Position numbers and translations under genes: made by a program. Positions 32,879 to 40,470 of a stretch of 64,000 nt of DNA are shown piece after piece. Origin of the DNA: Pseudoxanthomonas sp. J35 (GTDB lineage: Bacteria > Pseudomonadota > Gammaproteobacteria > Xanthomonadales > Xanthomonadaceae); the NCBI RefSeq assembly GCF_000513995.1, contig NZ_AZVB01000003.1, positions 186,001 to 250,000 of the forward strand, written 5' to 3'. Below the pieces are notes generated by a model. That model saw nothing but the letters and a program-made list of their open reading frames with translations. It was not told the origin of the DNA and made no database searches. Each line of letters begins with the position of its first letter. Position 1 is the first letter of the stretch.

Positions 32879-34556
32879 TCGGAAGGGGACTCTGCCGGGC
32901 GACGTCCCGCGGGCGCCGGATTCGACATCGGCGCAGCCTGCTCCAGTTCCGGGTAGAGCGCCAGCAGCTGCAGCACCACGTCGTTGGTCCAGCCGAAGCC
33001 GTCCTGCAGCGGGTACTCGCCGCCGCCACCGCCCTGCAACGCGCCGTCGGCGTCGTACTTCTCCACCAGCCTGTGGTCGCGCGCGAACAGCGCCTGCACG
33101 TTGCCGAGGAAGGCGGCGGCGATGTCGCGCGCCAGCGCGTCCTCGCCATAGCGACGCAGGCCGTCCACCGCGATCCACTGCAGCGGCGCCCAGACGTTGG
33201 GCGCGTCCCACTGCTGGCCGCTGTCGACCGTGGTCGTGACCAGGCCGCCGGGCTGCAGCAGCTGCGCGCGCACCGAAGCGGCGGTGCGGCGCGCCCGCTC
33301 CGGCGTGGCGATGCCGGCGTGCAGCGGGAACAGCGCGGCGGCGGTCAACTGCGCGCGCGGCGTGTCGCTGCGCAGATCGAGGTCGGCGTAGTAGCCGTCC
33401 GCGTGCCAGAGATGGCGTTCGATCGCCTGCGCACGGGCCTTCGCGCGTGCCTCGAACTCGCGCGAACACCCGGCATCGCCGGCCTGCGTGCAGGCGGCGG
33501 CGATCGTCTTCTCGAGGTGGTGCAGCAGGCTGTTGAGGTCCACCGGCACCGTGTCGGTGACGCGCAGCGTGTCCAGCCGCATCGGATCGTCCAGCCAGCG
33601 GCTGGAATAGTCCCAGCCGCTTTCCGCACCGGCGCGCAGCTCACGGTAGTCGCCTGCGCCGGCCGCGAGGCCTTGGCCGCGGTGGCGCGGTCCTGGGCGA
33701 AGGATCCCGGCCGCGGGCCGGGATGGTCGTCCCAGTAGCGGTTGAGCAGACTGCCGTCGGCCAGGCGGACCCCGCGGCGGTGGGCGTCGCCCGGCGCCAG
33801 GCGGTCCTCGCCGTCCATCCACAACGCATGCTCGCGACGCAGCTGGGGCAGGTAGCGCACCGGCACGGCCGGATCGGCGCGCGCCTCCAGCTCGACCATG
33901 TGCGAGAAGAACGGCGGCTGCGAGCGACCCAGGTAGTAGCTGCGGTTGCCGTTCGGGATATGGCCCCAGGTGTCGAGCAGGTGGGCGAAGTTGTCCAGCA
34001 TCTGCCGCGACAGCCGGTCCTCGCCGCTGCGTGCCAGGCCGAGCATGGTGAAGTACGAATCCCAGTAGTAGACCTCGCGGAAGCGCCCGCCCGGTACCAC
34101 GTAGGCGTGCGGCAGCGGCAGCAGGCTGGCGTGCGGCGCCGGCTCCGGGCTGCGCCGGGTCAGCAGCGGCCACAGCGCCTCGATGTGCGCGCGCAGCGGC
34201 AGGTCCTGTCGTACCGGCGTGGGCGCCAGCTCCGACGGCAGCAAGAAGTTGCCTTCGGCGAAGCGGCGCAGGTTGAAGCCCGGTTGCGCGCGTGCGGCGA
34301 GGAAGGCCGCCTCCAGTTGCGCCGGATCCCGTCGCGGCACCGCATCGGCGAAGAACTTCTGGTCCTCGAACAGCCAGGCCTCCTGCACGGCGGCGAACAG
34401 CCGTGGCCACTCCTGGCCGGGCTCTGGCGGCTCGGCCGGCTGCCGCGCGGTGGCGATCGGCACCGCGCTCACCGGCGGCGCGGCGAAGGCGGGTGGAACC
34501 AGGCAGGCGAGGGCGAGCAGCACGCCGGTCAGCCAGCGGTGCGGGCGCGGATGCAT
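32875..34556 (-). pseudogene. treA: periplasmic trehalase (GH37), frameshifted
   Basis: The N-terminal frame starts at ATG 34556 (GGAGG upstream), has a signal peptide (CLVPPAFA-APP) and GH37 signature 1 (PGGRFREVYYWDSYFTMLGL). At about 33660-33690 the match moves to another frame, which resumes with GDYRELRAGAESGWDYSSRW and holds signature 2 (QWDAPNVWAPLQ) to the stop at 32875. Adding one base in the GC-rich stretch after AAKA restores about 560 residues, the normal length. The product would split trehalose to glucose in the periplasm. A sequencing error is quite possible, since both halves are otherwise well kept. Confidence 0.85.
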
Positions 34557-34828
34557 GGAGGCCTCCGGGACGGTGGATCGCACCGATCCTCGCAAGGGCC
34601 GTGCGATGGTCGCGGCAAGGCGCGCGTGTGCAGCGTGCATGAACCGTTCCCGACATGCGCGCGCCACCGGCGGCGCATGCGATTGACCCGGCGGATGCAC
34701 GGGACTATCGTGCCGGCGGGCTCGGATGGGCGCCCACCTCGCAAAAGCGCAAGCACCACGTCATCCGCAAGCATCCGCTTGCATACCCTCCCTGGCCAAG
34801 AGCGAGCCGGCCGGATCATGGAGCTGGT

Positions 34829-35266
34829 ATGCACATGCAATCCCCATCCGGAAACTCCCACGCCTCCGCACAGGACGCGCTGCGCCTGGTGCTGCGCCAT
34901 GCGAAGCAGCTGCAGCGCGAGGCCCGCTCGGACTCGCTCGCCGAATCGCTGCCGGTGCTCCGCCGCCTGCTGGCATCCGGGGTCCTTCGCCACGCCTCGC
35001 TGGCCCGCCTGCACGCGCAGCGGGAGCGGGTACAGCGCAAGCACATCCTGCGCCTGCTCGCGCTGGAAGCCGGCCATGCGGGCTGGGAGGACTACCGCAA
35101 GGCATTGGCCACGCTCGATCCCGGGCAGCTCGAGCATTTCGACCTCCTGCGTCGCCATGTCGGCTACCCGAACCTGTGGTTCGCCTCGCTGGAAGAGGCG
35201 CAGCGCCACGCCGACGAGCATGGCGGGCGCGCGATGGGCTGCGGCAGGCAGGCGGTCGTGATCTGA
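34829..35266 (+). CDS. hypothetical protein of xanthomonad type
   Basis: 145 residues from ATG 34829; a second ATG follows at 34835. Soluble and mainly helical: ALRLVLRHAKQLQREARSDS, SLPVLRRLLASGVLRH, then VQRKHILRLLALEAGHAGWE and a C-terminal YPNLWFASLEEAQRHADEHG. The last part, with YPNLWFA, looks like a conserved surface motif. I recall no function for this type. It converges on acpH with a strong hairpin between them. Confidence 0.7.
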   Translation: MHMQSPSGNSHASAQDALRLVLRHAKQLQREARSDSLAESLPVLRRLLASGVLRHASLARLHAQRERVQRKHILRLLALEAGHAGWEDYRKALATLDPGQLEHFDLLRRHVGYPNLWFASLEEAQRHADEHGGRAMGCGRQAVVI

Positions 35267-35298
35267 CCCGCATGCACCGGGTCGCCTGAAGCAACGTC

Positions 35299-35326
35299 GC
35301 CGCCTGCCCGCGACCGGGCGGGCGGC
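35299..35326. terminator. hairpin between convergent genes
   Basis: A 12-bp perfect stem (GCCGCCTGCCCG / CGGGCGGGCGGC) with a CGAC loop fills the 62-base gap between the hypothetical gene and acpH. No T run. Confidence 0.6.
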
Positions 35327-35328
35327 TC

Positions 35329-35928
35329 TCAGACATCCTGCAGCTGTGACCGCGCCCGCACCGTGTAGTCCTGCAGTTGCGGGAAGAACGCGTCGAAGCC
35401 CTCTGCGATCGCCGCTTCGTGCGTGCGCAGGTCCTCGAGGCAGGCCACCAGGCGGTCGCCATTGCGCGACAGCCGGGTGGCGATGCGGGTCACCGCCAGG
35501 TCCACGCTGGCACGGTCGCGGTACGAACCCAGCCAGTCGTGCGAGGCGATGCGCGGGGCGATCGCCTGCAGCCGCGGCGGCAGGTCGTCGAGCCGCGCCA
35601 GCAGGTAGCGGTAGAAGCGCGAGGTGAACGCGTCCAGCGGCTCGTCGCTGTAGCGCGCCCAGTCGCGCGCCAGGCAGTGGTCGTAGAACACGTCCAGGGC
35701 GATGCCGGCGTAGCGGCGCAGGCCTTCGCCGAACAGGCCGCGCGCGGCGACCACGCGCGGATGCGCGTCGGTATAGCGGTCGACCTGGCGGTGGACGAGG
35801 ATCTCGCGCCGCTCCACCACGCTGTACTCCGCCAGCGCCGCGCGGCCGAACACGAAGTCGCCCATCAGGGCGCCGAGCATGGCTTCGGGATCGGGGCCGG
35901 CGAGGAGGAGGTGGGCGAGGTAGTTCAT
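35329..35928 (-). CDS. acpH: acyl-carrier-protein phosphodiesterase
   Basis: 199 residues against 193 in E. coli. The N-terminus MNYLAHLLLAGPDPEAMLGA, followed by LMGDFV, is highly typical. HD-like metal residues follow in HRQVDRYTDAHP and YDHCLARDW. The enzyme removes the phosphopantetheine arm from acyl carrier protein in the cytosol. The start at 35928 is fixed by the family N-terminus. Single-gene unit, divergent from the glycosylase gene. Confidence 0.92.
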   Translation of the reverse strand: MNYLAHLLLAGPDPEAMLGALMGDFVFGRAALAEYSVVERREILVHRQVDRYTDAHPRVVAARGLFGEGLRRYAGIALDVFYDHCLARDWARYSDEPLDAFTSRFYRYLLARLDDLPPRLQAIAPRIASHDWLGSYRDRASVDLAVTRIATRLSRNGDRLVACLEDLRTHEAAIAEGFDAFFPQLQDYTVRARSQLQDV

Positions 35929-36058
35929 CGGGGCGTCAACTGCCGGCGCGCTGCCGGCGGAGGGGAAGTGTGGCACGCCGCCACCGGCGCGCGCGTTGCC
36001 GCAGCTGGGCCGCAGTGTTTGACGGTGCCGTCACCGTGGCGCTGCCGATACTGCCGCC

Positions 36059-36778
36059 GTGCCCGAAGGTCCCTCCATCGTCATCCCCAAGGAAGAAGCC
36101 GGCGGCTTCGTGGGACGCAAGGTCACGGGCGTGCGCGGCAACAGCCGCGAGCCGATCCAGCGCATCGAAGGCCAGCGCCTGCGCGCGCTGCGCAGCTGGG
36201 GCAAGCACTTCCTGATGGAGTTCGACGACTTCAGCGTGCGCATCCACTTCATGCTGTTCGGCCGCTACCGCATCGACGAGCGCAAGCCTACGCCGGAACG
36301 GCTGGGCCTGGATTTCGCCGGCGGCGGCGAGCTGAACTTCTACGCCTGCTCGGTGCGCTTCATCGAGGCGCCGCTGGACGAGGTCTACGACGTCATGAAC
36401 GACGCCTGGGACCCGGCCGCGGCGCGCCGCAAGCTGCGCGCACGTCCCGATACCCTGGCCGCCGACGCGCTGCTGGACCAGGACGTGTTCGCCGGCGTCG
36501 GCAACATCATCAAGAACGAGGTGCTGCACCGGATCCGCCTGCACCCGGAGAGCCGGATCGGCGCGCTGTCGCCGCGCAAGCTCGGCGAACTGGTGACCCA
36601 GGCGCGCGAGTACAGCTTCGATTTCCTGCGCTGGAAGAAGGCCTACGTGCTGCGCAAGCACTACCAGGTGCATACCCGCACCATCTGCCCGCGCGACGGC
36701 CACCGGCTCAGCTACCGCAAGCACCTGGGTCAGGCGAAGCGGCGCGCTTTCTATTGCGAGCACTGCCAGCGGCTCTAA
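36059..36778 (+). CDS. Fpg/Nei-family DNA glycosylase
   Basis: 239 residues, slightly shorter than MutM or Nei (about 265-270). It starts at a GTG so that the mature protein begins with Pro-Glu (PEGPS), the catalytic N-terminus of this family. The helix-two-turn-helix is in LLDQDVFAGVGNIIKNE. The zinc finger is unusual: the first pair is C-P-R-D-G-H (Cys plus probably His), the second is the normal CEHC. Such fingers occur in a group of bacterial Nei-like proteins. It should excise oxidised bases and cut the abasic site; whether it prefers purine or pyrimidine lesions is not clear. Confidence 0.88.
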   Translation: MPEGPSIVIPKEEAGGFVGRKVTGVRGNSREPIQRIEGQRLRALRSWGKHFLMEFDDFSVRIHFMLFGRYRIDERKPTPERLGLDFAGGGELNFYACSVRFIEAPLDEVYDVMNDAWDPAAARRKLRARPDTLAADALLDQDVFAGVGNIIKNEVLHRIRLHPESRIGALSPRKLGELVTQAREYSFDFLRWKKAYVLRKHYQVHTRTICPRDGHRLSYRKHLGQAKRRAFYCEHCQRL

Positions 36779-36804
36779 GAGTAGCCACCCGCTGCGCTTC
36801 GGCG

Positions 36805-36993
36805 TCAGATCACCAGCTTGCCCAGCACCGCTTCCAGCGCCACGTCGGCGCACAGGGCGATGAACAGGATCGCGATCCAGCCGCGTTCGATGCCTTCGCC
36901 CGGGTGCCAGACCAGCTTGCCGGCACCGACCAGGCTGGCCGGCAGCACGAACAGCAGGGCGGCGTGGCCCAGGCTCATCGCAGAGATGTCCAT
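36805..36993 (-). CDS. small two-helix membrane protein under a likely Anr box
   Basis: 62 residues from ATG 36993, with GGAG ten bases before. Two transmembrane helices (LGHAALLFVLPASLVGAGK and IERGWIAILFIALCADVALE) flank a short loop, WHPGEGI. No family recognised. A perfect TTGATnnnnATCAA box is centred 75 bases upstream, so expression at low oxygen is likely. The gene converges with the glycosylase gene. Confidence 0.7.
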   Translation of the reverse strand: MDISAMSLGHAALLFVLPASLVGAGKLVWHPGEGIERGWIAILFIALCADVALEAVLGKLVI

Positions 36994-37060
36994 GGCGCGT
37001 CTCCATGACGGCGGTCGTACCGCGATGGCCTGATCTTCCTGCTGGTCCCAGCGAGATTCG

Positions 37061-37074
37061 TTGATCCGGATCAA
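37061..37074. promoter_or_regulatory. perfect Anr/FNR-type box
   Basis: TTGAT-CCGG-ATCAA, an exact consensus match and itself fully palindromic across the centre. It lies 67 bases before the start of the small membrane protein on the minus strand and 283 bases before the MFS gene on the plus strand. Confidence 0.8.
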
Positions 37075-37110
37075 TCAGCGCTGCTGTGCCCGCCCCCCGG
37101 GGAAATGAAT

Positions 37111-37186
37111 GTAGAGCGGGGCTTGCCCCGCTGCCTTCACCGGCGTCGGCACATCCGGCGTGGGAGTCGGGCAGGCCCGACTCCAC
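37111..37186. repeat. GTAG REP pair, family B, inverted
   Basis: Left unit 37111-37133 is GTAGAGCGGGGCTTGCCCC plus GCTG; right unit 37162-37186 is GAGTCGGGCAGGCCCGACTC, ending CCAC instead of CTAC. The two stems belong to two subtypes (AGCGGGG and AGTCGGG). Confidence 0.8.
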
Positions 37187-37356
37187 GGGTGCCCATTCTC
37201 CAACCCGGCGGGAGGGGGCTTTCCGTCCGCGCTGCCTGTCCTGGCGACGGCGCGGCGGGCCCGATCCGCCTCTTGCGGCCGGCGTTGCATGAACGGGACG
37301 CCGGCATCCCGGCGGTCGGCCTGTACCGGGATGTTGCGACGCAGCATAATTCCCGC

Positions 37357-38592
37357 ATGCCTGCCACGCCCCCTCCCGCCGATCCGGCGGCCGTCGCCGT
37401 TCCCGCGATCAGCCGCGGCCGCTACGCCCTGATCCTGACCGCGCTGACCCTGGGCGGCTTCGGCATCGGTACCAGCGAGTTCGCCGGCATGGGCCTGATG
37501 CCGAACATGGTCGCCGGGCTGGGCGTGAGCGAACCGCAGGTCGGCCACCTGATCAGCGCCTACGCCCTGGGCGTGGTGGTGGGCGCGCCGCTGCTGGCGA
37601 TCCTCGGCAACGGCCTGTCCCGCAGGACGCTGCTGCTGGGGCTGATGGGTTTCTACGCCCTCGGCAACCTCGCCAGCGCGCTGGGCCCGGACTACCACAG
37701 CCTGATGCTGTTCCGCTTCATCGCCGGGCTTCCGCACGGCGCCTACTTCGGCGTCTCGGCGCTGACCGCGGTGGCGATCAGCCCGCCGGAAGCACGCGGA
37801 CGGGCGGTCAGCCTGACCATGCTCGGCCTGACCCTGGCGATCCTGCTGGGCACGCCGCTGGCGACCTGGGTCGGGCAGCTGGCCAGCTGGCGCTGGGCCT
37901 ACGCGGCGGTGGCGGTGATCTCGCTGCTGACCGTGGCGCTGATCGCGCTGGCGCTGCCGTCCCGCCTGGCGCCGCCGGCGCCGGCTGGCAGCCCGTTGGT
38001 CGAACTGCGCGCCTTCAACCGCCTGCCGGTGTGGCAGGCGCTGCTGATCGGCGCGATCGGCTTCTCCGGCATGTTCTGCGTGTTCAGTTACCTGGCGCCG
38101 ACCATGGTCGAGGTCACCGGCGTGGCCCCGGCGTGGATCCCGCTGGGCCTGGCCGGCTTCGGCCTGGGCGGGGTGATCGGCAACATGCTTGGCGGCTGGC
38201 TGTTCGACCGCCTGCAGTTCCGTGCTGCGCTGGTGGTGCTGGGCTGGGCCGCGCTGATGCTCGTGCTGTTCCCGCTGGCGGCGCGGCAGCCGTGGAGCCT
38301 GCTGCTGGCCACGGTGTGCATCGGCATGATGGGCGGCCTCGGCACGATCCTGCAGTCGCACCTGATGGACGTGGCCGGCGAGGCGCAGACCCTGGCCGCC
38401 GCCTCGCACCACGCCGCGTTCAACGCCGCCAACGCGCTGGGCCCGTGGCTGGGCGGCCTGGCGATCACCGCCGGGTGGGGCTGGACCTCGACCGGCCCCG
38501 TCGGCGCGGCCACCGCGCTGGCCGGCATCGGCCTGTGGCTGTGGGCGTCGCGCACCCTGGCGCGCCGCCAAGCCTGCGCGACCGCGGCCTGA
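37357..38592 (+). CDS. MFS transporter, DHA1/AraJ-like exporter
   Basis: 411 residues, twelve predicted transmembrane helices. The start of helix 1 has the FGIGTSEFAGMGLMP motif typical of the AraJ/YdhP group, and the loop 2-3 motif is LGNGLSRRTLLLG in place of the classic GxLaDrxGrr. Motif C-like Gly/Pro spacing lies in LTLAILLGTPLATWVG. Inner-membrane proton-driven efflux of sugars or drugs is likely; substrate unknown. ATG 37357 has no strong ribosome site. Upstream 280 bases hold the family B REP pair. Confidence 0.9.
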   Translation: MPATPPPADPAAVAVPAISRGRYALILTALTLGGFGIGTSEFAGMGLMPNMVAGLGVSEPQVGHLISAYALGVVVGAPLLAILGNGLSRRTLLLGLMGFYALGNLASALGPDYHSLMLFRFIAGLPHGAYFGVSALTAVAISPPEARGRAVSLTMLGLTLAILLGTPLATWVGQLASWRWAYAAVAVISLLTVALIALALPSRLAPPAPAGSPLVELRAFNRLPVWQALLIGAIGFSGMFCVFSYLAPTMVEVTGVAPAWIPLGLAGFGLGGVIGNMLGGWLFDRLQFRAALVVLGWAALMLVLFPLAARQPWSLLLATVCIGMMGGLGTILQSHLMDVAGEAQTLAAASHHAAFNAANALGPWLGGLAITAGWGWTSTGPVGAATALAGIGLWLWASRTLARRQACATAA

Positions 38593-38744
38593 CGCCGCGC
38601 TGATTGCCGCCCCGGCGGATCGCGCCCGCCACCCGCTCCCACCATACGCTCCGGAAGGGGCGGCTGGCGGCCGCAGCCCTTAGACTGTGCCGCTCCGCGT
38701 GCGCCCCGCGCCCGCGCCTCCATCCGCTTCCGAGAGAGTCACGC

Positions 38745-39950
38745 GTGGTCATCCATCCCAAAGTCCGAGGCTTCATCTGCACCACCGCCCACCCCGTGGG
38801 CTGCGCGAAGAACGTGCAGGACCAGATCCGTTACGTGCAGGCGCAGGGCGCCCGTGGCGAGGGTCCCAAGCGCGTGCTGGTGATCGGCGCCTCGACCGGC
38901 TACGGCCTGGCCGCGCGCATCACCGCCGCCTTCGGCTACGGCGCCGCCACCCTGGGCGTGTTCTTCGAGAAGCCGGGCACCGAGAAGAAAACCGGCAACG
39001 CCGGCTGGTACAACTCCGCCGCCTTCGACCGCTACGCCAAGGAAGCGGGGCTGTGGAGCCGTTCGATCAACGGCGACGCCTTCTCCGACGAGGTCCGCGC
39101 CAAGGCCATCGAGCTGATCGGCGAGATGGGCGGCCCGATCGACCTGGTCGTGTACTCGCTGGCCTCGCCGGTGCGCCGCCTGCCGGATACCGGCGAGCTG
39201 AAGCGCTCGGCGCTCAAGCCGATCGGCCAGGCCTACACGTCCACCGCGGTGGACACCAACCGCGACCAGGTCATCGAGGCCACGGTCGAGCCGGCCACCG
39301 AGCAGGAAATCGCCGACACCATCCGGGTGATGGGCGGCGAGGACTGGGAGCTGTGGATCGAGGCGCTGTCGAAGGCCGGCGTGCTGGCGCCGGATGCGAA
39401 GACGGTGGCCTTCAGCTACATCGGTACCGAGATCACCTGGCCGATCTACTGGCACGGCGCCCTGGGCAAGGCCAAGGAAGACCTGGACCGCGCCGCCCAC
39501 GCGATCGATGCGAAGCTCAAGCCCACCGGCGGTTCGGCCAACGTGGCCGTGCTCAAGTCGGTGGTGACCCAGGCCAGCGCCGCGATCCCGGTGATGCCGC
39601 TGTACATCGCCATCGTCTACCGGATCATGAAGGAGAAGGGGCTGCACGAAGGCCCGATCGAGCAGCTGGAGCGCACCTTCCGCGAGCACCTGTACAGCGA
39701 CAACCCGCCGCCGGTGGACGAGTCCAACCGCCTGCGCCTGGACGACCGCGAGCTGCGCGACGACGTGCAGCAGGCCTGCCGCGAGCTGTGGCCGACGGTG
39801 ACCACCGCGAACCTGTTCGAGGTCACCGACTACGCCAGCTACAAGCACGACTTCCTGAAGCTGTTCGGCTTCGAGCGCACCGACGTCGATTACGACGCCG
39901 ACGTCGACCCGGTCACCCCGTTCGACGTGGTCGACCTGACCGCGGAGTGA
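38745..39950 (+). CDS. fabV: trans-2-enoyl-ACP/CoA reductase FabV
   Basis: 401 residues from GTG 38745, which places the family N-terminus [17 protein letters not shown] at the start. The nucleotide loop GASTGYGLA is at 48-56 and the catalytic pair is Tyr235-x8-Lys244, the spacing that separates FabV from FabI. It reduces the enoyl double bond with NADH in the last step of fatty acid elongation. FabV enzymes are known for low sensitivity to triclosan. The C-terminus [13 protein letters not shown] is complete. A family B REP pair follows 46 bases after the stop. Confidence 0.97.
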   Translation: MVIHPKVRGFICTTAHPVGCAKNVQDQIRYVQAQGARGEGPKRVLVIGASTGYGLAARITAAFGYGAATLGVFFEKPGTEKKTGNAGWYNSAAFDRYAKEAGLWSRSINGDAFSDEVRAKAIELIGEMGGPIDLVVYSLASPVRRLPDTGELKRSALKPIGQAYTSTAVDTNRDQVIEATVEPATEQEIADTIRVMGGEDWELWIEALSKAGVLAPDAKTVAFSYIGTEITWPIYWHGALGKAKEDLDRAAHAIDAKLKPTGGSANVAVLKSVVTQASAAIPVMPLYIAIVYRIMKEKGLHEGPIEQLERTFREHLYSDNPPPVDESNRLRLDDRELRDDVQQACRELWPTVTTANLFEVTDYASYKHDFLKLFGFERTDVDYDADVDPVTPFDVVDLTAE

Positions 39951-39996
39951 TGCCGATTGCGCCCCTCTCCCCGGGGAGGGGCGTCAACGCCTCCCT

Positions 39997-40073
39997 GTAG
40001 AGCGGGGCTTGCCCCGCTGCTTTTCACGGCCGCCGGCCCATCCGGCGCGGGAGTCGGGCAAGCCCGACTCTAC
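39997..40073. repeat. GTAG REP pair, family B, inverted
   Basis: Left unit 39997-40020 (GTAGAGCGGGGCTTGCCCC plus GCTG), right unit 40049-40073 (GAGTCGGGCAAGCCCGACTC ending CTAC). On the minus strand the GTAG of the right unit contains the TAG stop codon of the receiver gene at 40070. Confidence 0.85.
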
Positions 40074-40447
40074 GGGGACGGGGGCGCGGTCGCCGCGCTG
40101 ACGCAGTCGCGCAGGTCCTTCAGCCGGAACGGCTTGCCGAGCAGGAGCAGGCCCGGGTCCAGCTCCATGTTGCTGTAGCCGGAGACCACGATCACCGCGG
40201 CCTGCGGGAAACGCGCGCGGACCTCGCGCGCCAGCTCCGAGCCGGACATGCCGGGCATCAGGTGGTCGGTGATCAGCAGGTCCGGCACCAGGCCGCCGTC
40301 GAGCGCGCGCAGCGCTTCCTCGGCCGAGCCGACCTCGATGACCTCGAAACCCATGTCCACCAGCACGTCGGCGGTGCACATGCGCACGCCGGGTTCGTCG
40401 TCCACGACCAGGGCGATGGAAGGGTTCGGTTTGTGGATGGAGCCCAT
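40070..40447 (-). CDS. single-domain response regulator (receiver only)
   Basis: 125 residues from ATG 40447, preceded by GGCGGAGG; an ATG at 40474 overlapping the kinase stop is possible. The receiver has acidic Asp16-Asp17, phosphoacceptor Asp61 (LLITDHLMPG), a Ser/Thr at VVSGYS and Lys in GKPFRL. There is no output domain. With its kinase it forms a CheY-like pair. Its TAG stop is inside a REP end, so the last residues (AATAPPSP) may not be original. Confidence 0.9.
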   Translation of the reverse strand: MGSIHKPNPSIALVVDDEPGVRMCTADVLVDMGFEVIEVGSAEEALRALDGGLVPDLLITDHLMPGMSGSELAREVRARFPQAAVIVVSGYSNMELDPGLLLLGKPFRLKDLRDCVSAATAPPSP

Positions 40448-40470
40448 GACGCCTCCGCCTTCGTTCCCGG

